The notes: generated from the sequence alone by a model not told the origin. DNA of 36,544 bases from JBJXHG01 sp046160865 (GCA_046160865.1 JBJXHG010000002.1:1-36544); one strand, 5' to 3'; shown: positions 17,466-27,800, counted from the first letter of the stretch. A program made the numbers and translations.

Positions 17466-18383
17466 TCAGCGCCGTGCCATGACACGGCGCTCGATGCGCT
17501 GCGTCGCGCGTCGCTTGCCCAGCAGCAACGCCTCGCGCTGATAGCGGCGCACGAAGGCGCGGAACTCCGGCTCGTCCAGGCGCGGCGCGCGCTTCAACAT
17601 GCTCGTGACGTAACCGAGCCACATCGCAAGCGCGCCCGTCACGCGCGGCGGCTCGAACGCTCGAGAGATCGCGCTCGCCGACATGAACGAGAGGCTCGTG
17701 CCCATGAACCACTGGCCCGTGCCGTGACGCCAGCGTCCGCGCCAGATGCCGCCTTCGCTCGAGCCCATCGGCCGCAAGTGCAGGAAGCGCAGCTCGGGAT
17801 CGTCGAAGCTCTTCGCGCTCCACCCGAGCATGCGGCAGCGATGGCAATCGATGCCGTCCCACATCACGTGCGGCTGGAAGCCGCCGATCTCGCGGAAACA
17901 GCTCGTGCGGTAGAACTTCGTCATTCCGACCGACATCTCGTCGCCGGAGCGCTCGATCGTCGGCACGCCGTCGTCGTGCGGCGCGTACGGCTTGCCACTG
18001 CAGCTCCCGAGGCGCGGTTCCGCTTCCATCCGCGCGATCAGCGTCTCGAAGTAGCGTGGCGGCAGCTCGAGATCGAGGTCGAGCTTGCACAAGTACTCGA
18101 ACGAATCCGCTTCGACCGTCCGATAGCCGGCGGAGAACGCCTCGATGACGCCCGGACCGACGCTGCGGCGGCCGCGATCGTCGCGGCGCACGACGCGCAG
18201 GTACGGGAGCCGCTCCGCGTACCGCGCGAGGATGCGCGGCGTGTCGTCGCTCGAGCCGTCGTCGACGACGACCCACAGGTCGGGGGGCCTCGTCTGGCGC
18301 GCGACGCTGTCCAGCGTGCGCACCATGTAGCGCGCTTCGTCGCGGCACGGGCTCACGATCACGTAACGGCCGGACTCGCTCAT
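17466..18383 (-). CDS. GT2-family glycosyltransferase
   Basis: The 305-residue product is a GT-A glycosyltransferase: YVIVSPCRDEARYMVRTLDS, LWVVVDDGSSDDTPRIL, and YLCKLDLDLELPPRYFE holding the DxD motif. It continues with MWDGIDCHRCRMLGW, where an acidic residue near the acceptor site is expected. No membrane segment is obvious. ATG 18383 starts the protein directly before the domain; an upstream GTG-type extension to 18401 adds only six residues. It follows the GT4 gene by 60 bases on the same strand. The donor sugar is unknown. Confidence 0.92.
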   Translation of the reverse strand: MSESGRYVIVSPCRDEARYMVRTLDSVARQTRPPDLWVVVDDGSSDDTPRILARYAERLPYLRVVRRDDRGRRSVGPGVIEAFSAGYRTVEADSFEYLCKLDLDLELPPRYFETLIARMEAEPRLGSCSGKPYAPHDDGVPTIERSGDEMSVGMTKFYRTSCFREIGGFQPHVMWDGIDCHRCRMLGWSAKSFDDPELRFLHLRPMGSSEGGIWRGRWRHGTGQWFMGTSLSFMSASAISRAFEPPRVTGALAMWLGYVTSMLKRAPRLDEPEFRAFVRRYQREALLLGKRRATQRIERRVMARR

Positions 18384-18443
18384 CGCGCGTTCGCCCCGCA
18401 CGGCTCCGCGGCGCGGCCGTGTCCGAGCAGCCCGTGGTGAAGG

Positions 18444-19862
18444 TCATTCGGCACGAAAGTCCTCCGTTCGCGCCGGCTCGGCGTCGCACGATCCGCGGCG
18501 AATCTCGAGGAGTCGCCTGCGGTCGTGCTCGCCCTTCGACGTACGGGGCCGACACGAACGGACGACTTTCGCGCTCGACGCACTTTCACCACGGGCTGCT
18601 AGGAGCGCGAGCGTCCAGCGCACGCGCGCATCCAGCCAAGTCTCCTGCGTGTTGGCGCGCGCGAACGCGATCGCCGCGTCGACGAGCGGCAGGAGGCGCC
18701 GCTTGTCGTCTGCGTAGTGTGCGATGCGCTCGCTCATGTCCGCGACCGACGGCCAAGGCACGACGTCGACGGCGCCGCTCGCGTGCAGGTCCGTGTAGTA
18801 CTCGGTGCCGAACGCGAGGATCGGAATGCCGCTCGCCATCGCGTCGAGCGCGCTGCGCGGTGTGTCCTCGCTGAGCGGTGCCGCGAGTGACAGATGGTGC
18901 GTGTAGAGCGCCGCGAACAGGGCGCTCCCGAACGGCAGCGCGGCGTGGAAGCGCACACGGTCGTCGACATCGAGGCGCCTGCACAGCGCGCGCAGGTTCG
19001 CTTCCTCCTCCCCGGTGCCGATGACGTGCAAGCGCAGCGGCGCGGACGTGCGGCGGCGCGCTGCGGCCAGCGCCTCGATGCAACGATCGACGCCTTTGTA
19101 CGCCGTCAGGCGACCGAAGTAGACGAGCTCGAGCGGCGCGGTGGGGTCCGAGAGCGCGTGGCGCTTGCGCTCGAGCGCGTCCTGCGGGATGACGTGCTCG
19201 CCGGAGAATGCCGCGTCGAGAAAGTACTTCACGTGCGGGCGGCCCGCGCCGAAGTCGCGGCAGAGCCGGCGCCCCTTGAGCAGGACGAGCGAGCACCACC
19301 TCGCAGCTGCGGCGAGCTGCAAGGTGCGCAGCGGATCGTACACGGCGCGACAGAGGACGACGCTCTTGCGGCTCCAACGGCCGGTCGCTTGGTTCATGCG
19401 CGCGTCGGCCCGCGTGTCGATGTCGACGACGCAGATGGTCGGCTTGCGCGAGATCTTCGCGAACGCGAGCGCGAGGAACTCGACCGGCTGGAAGAGGTTG
19501 TGCGAGAGCCCGGAATGCACGACGTCCGCGCGCCGCACTTCGCGCCACAAGCGCGGCGCGATCGAGGCGAAGTGTCGCAGCCAGAACATCGCACGGCCGG
19601 ACTCGGCCGGATGGAGCGCGGCGAAGCGCATGCGCTCGCGCTCTTCGTCGATGGATGCGAGGTGCCCGCGGTCGCGTTCGTACTGCGCGCGAGGCATGGT
19701 CGGGCCGGCGATCGTGAGCTCGTCGAAGTGCGGCGCGAGCCGGTCGCGCAAGACGCGCAGATGCTCTGCGAACGCGCTCTCGACGGCGACCGTCGACGGC
19801 GACGAACGGTGGAAGCGCACGGGGACGACGATCAAGTAGTGGATGGCAACGCTCGCAGGCAC
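18444..19862 (-). CDS. GT4-family glycosyltransferase
   Basis: From GTG 19862 the product is 472 residues. The N-terminus (IHYLIVVPVRFHRSSPSTVA) begins a GT-B fold. The C-terminal domain has LELVYFGRLTAYKGVDRCIE, LRLHVIGTGEEEANLRAL and the EX7E-like LSEDTPRSALDAMASGIPIL. This is the donor-binding half of GT4 enzymes. The frame is open upstream to 20102, but that extension is Arg/Ser-rich and would run into the NRPS promoter region, so I prefer 19862. No strong ribosome-binding site is seen there. The last roughly 50 residues are Arg/Ser-rich and may be a poorly conserved tail. It is divergent from the NRPS gene. Confidence 0.88.
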   Translation of the reverse strand: MPASVAIHYLIVVPVRFHRSSPSTVAVESAFAEHLRVLRDRLAPHFDELTIAGPTMPRAQYERDRGHLASIDEERERMRFAALHPAESGRAMFWLRHFASIAPRLWREVRRADVVHSGLSHNLFQPVEFLALAFAKISRKPTICVVDIDTRADARMNQATGRWSRKSVVLCRAVYDPLRTLQLAAAARWCSLVLLKGRRLCRDFGAGRPHVKYFLDAAFSGEHVIPQDALERKRHALSDPTAPLELVYFGRLTAYKGVDRCIEALAAARRRTSAPLRLHVIGTGEEEANLRALCRRLDVDDRVRFHAALPFGSALFAALYTHHLSLAAPLSEDTPRSALDAMASGIPILAFGTEYYTDLHASGAVDVVPWPSVADMSERIAHYADDKRRLLPLVDAAIAFARANTQETWLDARVRWTLALLAARGESASSAKVVRSCRPRTSKGEHDRRRLLEIRRGSCDAEPARTEDFRAE

Positions 19863-20188
19863 GGGGTCGGTCGCGGTGCGGCGACGAGCGCACGCGCGTG
19901 CGATTGACGTGCCACGCGCCGCAGAGCGAGCGGATTGCGAAGTGCCTTTCCGAATGTCGTCGGTGTCGTGCAATTCGTGCACGCGGCTCCGCGAGGTGAC
20001 TACCCGAAACCACGCAGTCGTGAGCACGCGCGATGCCCGGAATCCTCGCGGCGCTGGCGGACTTCTCGTTGGCACGCGCCGTGCATCGCGCGCTCCATGC
20101 ATCGAGAAAGGGCTGGGGACTTCGCGCGCTCGACTGCGGGGCTGCGCGTCACCAATTCGCGATCTCTGCGGAGCGCGAGCGAGGAAAT
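19863..20188. promoter_or_regulatory. Divergent intergenic region upstream of the NRPS/PKS operon
   Basis: These 326 bases separate the minus-strand GT4 gene from the plus-strand NRPS gene and should hold the promoter(s) of both. A perfect 14-base palindrome, cgcacgcgcgtgcg, occupies 19889-19902. A TTGACG hexamer (19904-19909) follows it, but no good -10 box lies at the right distance. Open frames through this stretch look like random GC-rich translation. Confidence 0.45.
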
Positions 20189-23100
20189 ATGCCGCCGTCG
20201 CGGATGCGCTGCTGGTTGATCGGCGCCGACTCGCTGCTCGCGGAGTGCGGGGACATCCTCCTGCGCGCCGGGCACGAGTTGCATGGTGTCGTCACGTCGT
20301 CCGCGCGGATTGGTGAGTGGGCGCGCGCACGCCACGTCGCGGTGCTCGCCTCTCCCGAGGAGCTGCTCGCGGCCCCGCGCGCTGCGTTCGATCACCTCTT
20401 CGCGATCACGCACCTCGCGGTGCTGCCCGAGGCCGTCCTCGCGCTGCCCGAGCGCGGTGCGATCAACTTCCACGACGGACCGCTTCCGGATTACGCCGGT
20501 CTCAACGCGCCGGCCTGGGCGCTGATGAACGGCGAGTCGCGCTACGGCGTGACGTGGCACCGCGCGTGCGCGCGGGTCGACGCCGGCGACGTGCTGAAGC
20601 AGCGCACGTTCGACGTGGCCCAGGACGAGACGGCGTTCAGCCTCAACGCGAAGTGCTTCGGCGCCGCGATCGACTCGTTCGCGGAGCTCGTCGGCGAGCT
20701 TGCCACGGACAGCGCGCAGCCGCTTCCTCAGGATCTCGCGCGTCGGCGCTACTTCGCGCGACATCGACGTCCGGGCACGGCGGGCGTGATCGATTGGACG
20801 CGACCGGCGACGGAGCTCGCTGCGCTCGTGCGCGCGCTCGACTTCGGACGGTATCCGAACGATCTCGGCAGCGCGAAGATCGTCAGCGGCTGCGAAGTGG
20901 TGCTCGTCCTGCGCGCGTTCGCGCGCGACGTCTCGACCGACGCGATTCCCGGAACCGTCATCGAGATCGACGAGCAAGCCATTCACGTCGCAACCGGTCG
21001 CGGTGTGCTCGCGCTCACGGCGCTGGCCGAAACGAGCGGGCGCGCGCTGCCGTTGCGCGAGGCGAGCCGTCGACTGGGCCTCGCTCCGGGAGCGGCGCTC
21101 GATCGACTCACGCCGGAGCGCGCGCAGCGCTTGCACGAGCTCGACCAGCGCATGAGCCGTGACGAGCACTTCTGGATCGACCGGCTCGCGCGACTCGACC
21201 CGGTGACTCTGCCCTTCGCCGTGCGCGCGCGATCGTCGCTGCGCCCGGCGTCCGCGGTGGCGGTGCCCGTCGCCGTTCCAACGATCGAGCGTGACGGCGA
21301 GCGCACGATCGACGCGCCGACACAGGTCTTCGCAGCCTGGTGCGGATACCTCGCGCGCCTTGCGCGGCGCGACGTGTTCGACATCGGAGTGCGCGACGAC
21401 GCGCTGCGCGCGGCGACCGCCGAGCTCGAAGGCTTCGTCGGCGCGCACGTGCCCGTGCGGATCGAGGTCGACCGGAGCACGACGTTCGCTGCTCTTGCGA
21501 ACCGCTGTGCCGGTGCGCTCTCGGAGATCGATGGCCGTGGACCGTGGATCTGCGACGTCGTGTCGCGGCAGCCACGGCTCGCGCACTGGCGCGACGTCCC
21601 GGCCGACGAGCTGCTGCCGATCGCGTTCGAGCGCCTCGCGCGCTTCGGAGCACTGCAGCTGCAAGACGGTTTGCAGTGTGCGCTGGAAGTAGAGAGCGAG
21701 AGCGGCGCATGCCGCTTCGTGTACGACGCCGAACGCGTCGACCACGAGATCGCGTCCTCGATCGCGAGCGGCTTCGAAGCGTTGCTCGCGAGCATCGCAG
21801 CAGCGCCCGAGCTTGCCGTAGCGGAGCACGCGATCGCGTGCGACGACGAGCGCGCTCGCCAGCTCGTGGAGTGGAACCGGACCGCGCGGCCGTACGACGC
21901 GGCGACCGACGTGTACACGGCGTTCGAGGCGCAGTCGCTGCGCTCACCGGACGCGGCCGCGCTGACGTGCGACGGACGAACCATCGACTACAGCGCGCTG
22001 CGCGAGCGCGCGCAAAGCTTCGCTGCCGAGCTCGAGCAGCGCGGTGTGCGCACGGGGGATCTCGTCGGCGTTTCGCTCGAGCGCTCGATCGACATGGTCG
22101 TCGCGGTGCTCGCGATCCTGAAGAGCGGGGCCGCGTACGTGCCGCTCGATCCATCGTTCCCGGCGGAGCGCAGCGCGTTCATGGTCGATGACGCGCGACT
22201 CCGGCTCGTCGTCACGCAGTCGCACCTCGATGTGGCAGCGCCGGTCTCCGCGTCGCCCACGGTCTTCATCGATGCGTTGCCACGGACCGAGCGACGCGGC
22301 GAGCCTGGATCGCGCGCACGGCCGGACGGCGTCGCGTACGTCATCTACACGTCCGGGTCGACGGGGCGGCCGAAGGGTGTCCAAGTCGAGCACCGCCAAG
22401 TGGCGAGCTTCTTCGCCGCGATGGACGAGCTCGTGCCGCACGACGAGCCTGGAACTTGGCTCGCGGTGACGAGCCTTTCGTTCGACATCTCGGTGCTCGA
22501 GATCCTGTGGACGCTGGCGCGCGGATTCCGCGTCGTCATCCACAACGGCGTCGAGCGCCGCCGGGCGTCGGCCTCCGGGTCGACAGCCGCACCGGAGTCC
22601 GCGCGCGCGCTCGACTTCAGCTTGTTCTACTTCGCGAGCGACGAGGGCGCGACCGATGGCTACCGACTGTTGCTCGAGGGAGCGCGCTTCGCCGACACAC
22701 ACGACTTCCGTGCGGTGTGGACGCCGGAGCGCCACTTCCACGCGTTCGGCGGTCTGTTCCCGAATCCCGCAGTGACCAGCGCGGCGATCGCTGCGATCAC
22801 GAAACGCGTCGCGATCCGTGCGGGCAGTGTCGTGCTGCCGTTGCACCATCCCGCGCGCGTCGCGGAGGAGTGGGCGCTCGTCGACAACCTGTCGAACGGG
22901 CGTGCGGCGATCTCGTTCGCGACGGGTTGGCAGCCGGACGACTTCGTGCTGGCACCGACTCGCGCGGTTGCGGGCGACGACGCGAAGCACGACCTGCTGC
23001 GCGACATCGACCTCGTGCGTCGCTTGTGGCGTGGCGAGACCGTGTCGTTCCCGGGCCCGAACGGCGACGTCGCGGTCCGCACGCTGCCGCGGCCCGTTCA

Positions 23101-24895
23101 GCCGGAGCTCGTCTACTGGATCACCGCCGCCGGCAACGTCGACACGTTCGTCACGGCTGGACGCGCGGGCGCGAACCTCTTGACGCACTTGCTGGGCCAG
23201 AGCGTCGACGAGCTCGCGGCCAAGGTCGCGCGCTACCGCGCCGCGCGCGCGGGGGCCGGGCACGATCCCCTGACCGGCGTCGTCACGCTGATGCTCCACA
23301 CGTTCGTCGGCGAGGACGAAGCGCAAGTCGCAGCCAGCGTGCGCGCACCTCTCGAGCGCTATCTCGCGAGCTCGATGTCGCTCCTCGGCCGCCACGCGGC
23401 GACCTTTCCGGCGTTCCGACGCGCGTCGTCGCCGACGAGTGCGGGTGCCGAGTTCACCGCTCTCGACGCCGAGGAACGCGCGGCGCTCCTCGCACACGTG
23501 AGCGAACGGTACATGGAATCCGACGGGCTGTTCGGCACGCCCGAGCGCTGTCTCGCGCTGGCCGAGCGGGTGCGCGCAGCCGGCGTCGACGAGATCGCTT
23601 GCCTGATCGACTTCGGGGTGGCGGTGGACGACGTGCTCGCGAGCCTGCCGCGCTTGGACCGCCTGCGCCGCATGGCTCAGGAGACCGCGCGCGCGCCCGA
23701 TGCGGCGTCGCTCCGCGACGAGACCGTCGCAGCACTCCTGCGACGCGAGCGCGTGACGCACTTGCAGTGCACGCCGTCGCTGGCGCGCATCCTGTGCGAC
23801 GACCCTGAAACGCGCGCGGCATTGCGCGGTGTCCAACATGTGTTCGTCGGCGGCGAAGCGTTGTCCGCCGAGCTCGCGCGCGATCTGCACGCGGCAACGG
23901 ATGCGCGCATCACGAACATGTACGGCCCGACGGAGACGACGGTGTGGTCGACGACGCATGTGCTCGACGTGCGCGAGCGCGCACCGACCGTGCCGATCGG
24001 CCGCCCGCTCGCAAACACGCGCGCATATGTGCTGGATGCCGGCGGACGGCCGTTGCCGATCGGAGCGTGCGGCGAACTCTTCCTCGGCGGCGACGGCGTC
24101 ACGCGCGGCTATCTGCGCCGACCGGAGCTCGACCTGGAGCGCTTTCTCGCCGATCCGTTCGCCGAAACGCCGCACGCGCGCATGTATCGGACCGGCGATC
24201 TCGTGCGTTACCGCCACGACGGCGTGCTCGAGTTCCTGGGGCGCGACGACCAGCAGATCAAGGTGCGCGGACATCGCATCGAGCCGGGCGAGATCGAGAA
24301 CGCGCTGCTGCGCGAGTCGTCGATCGCGGAGTGCGTGGTCGTCGCGCGCGAAGACGTGCCCGGCGATCAGCGGCTCGTCGCGTACTGCGTGCCACGCGGT
24401 GCTGCGCCGGACGCGTCGCTCTTGCGACGGCGGCTGAAGGCAATCCTGCCCGAGTACATGGTGCCGTCGCACGTCGCCTTCGTCGGCGCGCTGCCGCGCA
24501 CGCCGAACATGAAGATCGATCGGCGCGCGCTGCCGTCACCGACCGCATCGGTCGCATCCACGGCAGCAGCGAGCGCAGCGCGTCCGGCGAACGAGCTCGA
24601 GTCGCGCCTCGCCGCCTTGTGGCAGGAAATCCTCGGCGTCGAGCAGGTCGGCGTCGACGACAACTTCTTCGATCTCGGTGGCCAGTCGCTGCTCGTCGTG
24701 CGCATCCATCGCCGCATGAGCGAGCTCGTGCCGCGGCCAGTCTCGCTGACGGACCTGTTCCGCTTCCCGACGATCCGCTCGCTCGCGTGCTTCCTCGCGA
24801 GCGACGTCGCGTCGGATGCGGTCGACGGCGCGGCGCGACGCGGCGAACAGCGTCGACTGCTGCGCCGCCGCCGGCAGAGAGTGGAGGAGGCGTGA
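20189..24895 (+). CDS. NRPS: formyltransferase - condensation remnant - adenylation (with inserted luciferase-like monooxygenase) - carrier
   Basis: The 1568-residue synthetase begins with a formyltransferase (F) domain (about 5-295) whose catalytic set looks intact: N93 and H95 in INFHDGPLPDYAG, and D131 in VDAGDVL. Residues about 320-560 resemble only the C-terminal lobe of a condensation domain (DEHFWIDRLARLD onward); no HHxxxDG is present. The adenylation domain starts near 575: YVIYTSGSTGRPKG (717-730), FDISVLEILW (A4), MYGPTETT (A5), YRTGDLVRY (A7), NMKIDRRALP (A10). Between A4 and A5, residues about 806-1160 form a luciferase-like flavin monooxygenase (LDFSLFYFASDEG, VWTPERHFHAFGG), as in the MupA/Atu3671 type. 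The specificity residues read DILQFGMVWK, close to glycine codes. The carrier Ser1500 lies in DLGGQSL. ATG 20189 follows GAGGAAAT; an in-frame start at 20033 is less likely. The C-terminus is Arg-rich, perhaps for docking to the PKS. Confidence 0.95.
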   Translation: MPPSRMRCWLIGADSLLAECGDILLRAGHELHGVVTSSARIGEWARARHVAVLASPEELLAAPRAAFDHLFAITHLAVLPEAVLALPERGAINFHDGPLPDYAGLNAPAWALMNGESRYGVTWHRACARVDAGDVLKQRTFDVAQDETAFSLNAKCFGAAIDSFAELVGELATDSAQPLPQDLARRRYFARHRRPGTAGVIDWTRPATELAALVRALDFGRYPNDLGSAKIVSGCEVVLVLRAFARDVSTDAIPGTVIEIDEQAIHVATGRGVLALTALAETSGRALPLREASRRLGLAPGAALDRLTPERAQRLHELDQRMSRDEHFWIDRLARLDPVTLPFAVRARSSLRPASAVAVPVAVPTIERDGERTIDAPTQVFAAWCGYLARLARRDVFDIGVRDDALRAATAELEGFVGAHVPVRIEVDRSTTFAALANRCAGALSEIDGRGPWICDVVSRQPRLAHWRDVPADELLPIAFERLARFGALQLQDGLQCALEVESESGACRFVYDAERVDHEIASSIASGFEALLASIAAAPELAVAEHAIACDDERARQLVEWNRTARPYDAATDVYTAFEAQSLRSPDAAALTCDGRTIDYSALRERAQSFAAELEQRGVRTGDLVGVSLERSIDMVVAVLAILKSGAAYVPLDPSFPAERSAFMVDDARLRLVVTQSHLDVAAPVSASPTVFIDALPRTERRGEPGSRARPDGVAYVIYTSGSTGRPKGVQVEHRQVASFFAAMDELVPHDEPGTWLAVTSLSFDISVLEILWTLARGFRVVIHNGVERRRASASGSTAAPESARALDFSLFYFASDEGATDGYRLLLEGARFADTHDFRAVWTPERHFHAFGGLFPNPAVTSAAIAAITKRVAIRAGSVVLPLHHPARVAEEWALVDNLSNGRAAISFATGWQPDDFVLAPTRAVAGDDAKHDLLRDIDLVRRLWRGETVSFPGPNGDVAVRTLPRPVQPELVYWITAAGNVDTFVTAGRAGANLLTHLLGQSVDELAAKVARYRAARAGAGHDPLTGVVTLMLHTFVGEDEAQVAASVRAPLERYLASSMSLLGRHAATFPAFRRASSPTSAGAEFTALDAEERAALLAHVSERYMESDGLFGTPERCLALAERVRAAGVDEIACLIDFGVAVDDVLASLPRLDRLRRMAQETARAPDAASLRDETVAALLRRERVTHLQCTPSLARILCDDPETRAALRGVQHVFVGGEALSAELARDLHAATDARITNMYGPTETTVWSTTHVLDVRERAPTVPIGRPLANTRAYVLDAGGRPLPIGACGELFLGGDGVTRGYLRRPELDLERFLADPFAETPHARMYRTGDLVRYRHDGVLEFLGRDDQQIKVRGHRIEPGEIENALLRESSIAECVVVAREDVPGDQRLVAYCVPRGAAPDASLLRRRLKAILPEYMVPSHVAFVGALPRTPNMKIDRRALPSPTASVASTAAASAARPANELESRLAALWQEILGVEQVGVDDNFFDLGGQSLLVVRIHRRMSELVPRPVSLTDLFRFPTIRSLACFLASDVASDAVDGAARRGEQRRLLRRRRQRVEEA

Positions 24896-24897
24896 GC

Positions 24898-27800
24898 GTG
24901 ATTCCGAACGGCTCGCTGGTCGCGTCCGGTGCCGAGCGCGTCGAAGCGAGCGACATCGCGATCGTCGGCATGGCGCTGCACGTTCCGGGCGCGCGTACGC
25001 TCGGCGCGTTCTGGTCCAATCTGTGCGCTGGCGTCGAGTCTTCCACCGCGTTCACGAACGAGGAGTTGCTCGCGCGCGGCGTGCCGCCGTCGCGCTTGCG
25101 CAATCCGGCGTACGTGAAGCGCTCGCCCGTGCTCGAGGGAGTGGATCTCTTCGACGCGCCGTTCTTCGGATTCAGCCCGCGCGAAGCAGCGATCCTCGAT
25201 CCGCAGCACCGGCATTTCCTCGAGTGCGCCTGGGAGTGCATCGAGGACGCCGGCCACCCGCCGACGACGTTCGCCGGTCCGATCGGCGTGTTCGCGGGCT
25301 GCGGCATGTCGAGCTACTTCACGTTCAACTTGCTCTCGAACCCGGCGCTCGTCGAGTCGGTCGGCATGTTCCTCCTGCGCCACACCGGGAACGACAAGGA
25401 CTTCCTCACCACGCGCGCTTCGTACTGCTTCGATCTCAAGGGACCGAGCATCAACGTGCAGACCGCGTGCTCGACGTCGCTCGTCGCCGTCCACCTCGCT
25501 TGCCAGAGCTTGATCGGTGGCGAATGCGACATGGCGCTCGCGGGCGGAGTCACGATCGAGCTCCCGCACGGCACGGGATACCTGTTCAAGGAAGGGGAGA
25601 TCCTCTCACCCGACGGTCACTGTCGCGTGTTCGATCACCGTTCGCAGGGCACCGTGTTCAGCAGTGGAGTCGGCGTCGTCGCGTTGCGGCGTCTCTCCGA
25701 CGCACGGCGCGACGGTGATCGCATCTACGCGATCATCAAGGGTTCCGCGGTGAACAGCGACGGCGCGGGCAAAGTCGGCTACCTCGCTCCGAGCGTCGAC
25801 GGTCAAGCCGCCGCGATTGCCGAGGCGCTCGCGCTCGCCGGAGTCGATCCGGAGACGATCGAGTACGTCGAAGCGCACGGCACCGGCACGCCGATCGGCG
25901 ATCCGATCGAAGTCGCCGCGCTGGCGCGCGCGTTGCGCCGCTCGCCGTCGCGTCCGAACGCATGCGGGCTCGGATCGCTGAAGGCGAACATCGGCCACAC
26001 GGATACGGCCGCGGGCGTCGTCGGCTTGATCAAGACCGCGCTCGCGCTGCACCACGAGGAGATCCCTCCGACACCGAACTTCGAAGCGCCGAGCCTCGCG
26101 ATCCCGTTCGCCGAGACGCCGTTCTACGTCGTCGATCGGCTGCGTCCATGGCCGCGCGGCACGCAGCCGCGGCGCGCGGGCGTGAACTCACTCGGCGTCG
26201 GCGGCACGAACGCGCACGTGGTGCTCGAGGAAGCGGCACGCGCGGCCCCGTCCGTGCCTTCGAAGAGCGCGTGGCAGCTGCTCGCGTTGTCGGCACGCTC
26301 GAGCGCTGCGCTCGATGCGACGGCGCGCGAGCTCGCCGTGCACTTGCGCGAGAATCCCGCGCTCGATCTCGCCGACGTCGCGTTCACGCTCGCGACGGCC
26401 CGCCGCGCGTTCGAGCACCGGCGCGTGCTCGCGTGCCGGGATCGAAGCGACGCGCTGGCGCTGCTCGAATCCGGCGATCCGAAGCGCGTCTTCACGCACC
26501 GCGCGGCGAGCTCGGCCGCACCGGTCGTCTTCTTGCTGCCCGGCGGCGGCGTTCAGCACGTCGGAATGGGCCGCGGCCTGTACGAATCGGAGCCCACGTT
26601 CCGCGCGACGATCGATCGCGGCATCGACGAGCTCCTGCGTCGCACGGGCTGCGATCTGCGCCAGTCGTGGCTCGCAGTGCGCGATCTCGAGAGCGCCGCA
26701 CGCGATCTCGAGCGCCCGTCGTTGCAGTTGCCGGCGATCTTCCTGCTCGAGTACGCGCTGGCCGAGCTGTGGGCGTCGCGCGGAGTGAAGCCGGAAGCGT
26801 TGATCGGCCACAGCTTGGGCGAGAACACCGCGGCGTGTCTCGCGGGTGTGCTCTCGTTCGAAGACACGCTCGGCCTGGTCGCACTGCGCGGCGAGCTGTT
26901 CGAGCGGCTGCCCGCCGGGGGCATGGTGAGCGTCGCGCTCGCTGCCGATGAACTCGCGCGGCATCTCGGCCCCGACATCGATCTGGCGGCGCTGAATGCA
27001 CCGTCGGTGTCCGTGATCTCGGGTCCGGCGGGACCGCTCGACGATCTGACGCGGCGCTTGCGAGAGAGCGGTGCCGAGCTGCGGCGATTGCCGATCGCGA
27101 CGGCGGCGCACTCGCGCATGGTCGAGCCGATCTTGCCGGCGTTCCTCGCGCACCTCGCGACGCTGCGCTTCTCGCCGCCGCGCATCCCGTTCGTGTCGAA
27201 CGTCACCGGCACCTGGATCACCGCCGAGCAAGCGGTCAGCCCGCAGTACTGGGTCGGCCACCTGCGGAGCACGGTGCGCTTCGCGGATGGAGTGCGCACG
27301 TTGCTCGAGGGCCCCGAGCGCGTGTTCCTCGAAGTCGGTCCCGGAAAGGCCCTCTTGTCGTTCGTGCGGCAGCAGCCCGACGCGGCGTCGCGCAACACGG
27401 GAACGCGCAGTGTCGTCGCTTCGCTGCGGCATGCGGAAGAGGACACGTCCGACGCGGCGCATCTGCTCACGTCGTTCGGGCGACTGTGGGCGTGTGGAGT
27501 GCCGGTCGATCTGGGCGTGCCGTGGCGCGACGAGTCGCGCACGCGTGTGTCGCTGCCCTCCTATCCGTTCCAGCGGCAACGCCACTGGATCGAGCCCGGC
27601 AAGCGTGTGGAGGTCGAGGCGGAGCGCGAGCCCACGTGGCCCCGGCGCGTCGAGATCGTCACCGAGGGCATGCACCGTCCGGTGTGGAAAGAGCGCGACG
27701 TGGAGCGCGACCCACAAGGCAACACCGGGCGGAAGCACGTGTGGCTCGTGCTGCTCGACTCGTGCGGAGTCGGCGAAGCGCTCGTGCAGCGCTTGCGCGC

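Noticed and set aside
16381..18555. Minus-strand open frame of about 720 codons across the GT26/GT2 region
   Set aside because: It is in a different frame from two genes with clear motifs and is Arg-rich throughout.
20033..20188. In-frame upstream extension of the NRPS from 20033
   Set aside because: The added 52 residues have no domain character, and ATG 20189 has a GAGGA-type site directly before the formyltransferase fold.
21944..24472. Long minus-strand open frame opposite the NRPS (about 840 codons)
   Set aside because: It is an antisense shadow of the adenylation and monooxygenase domains, with no recognisable domain of its own.
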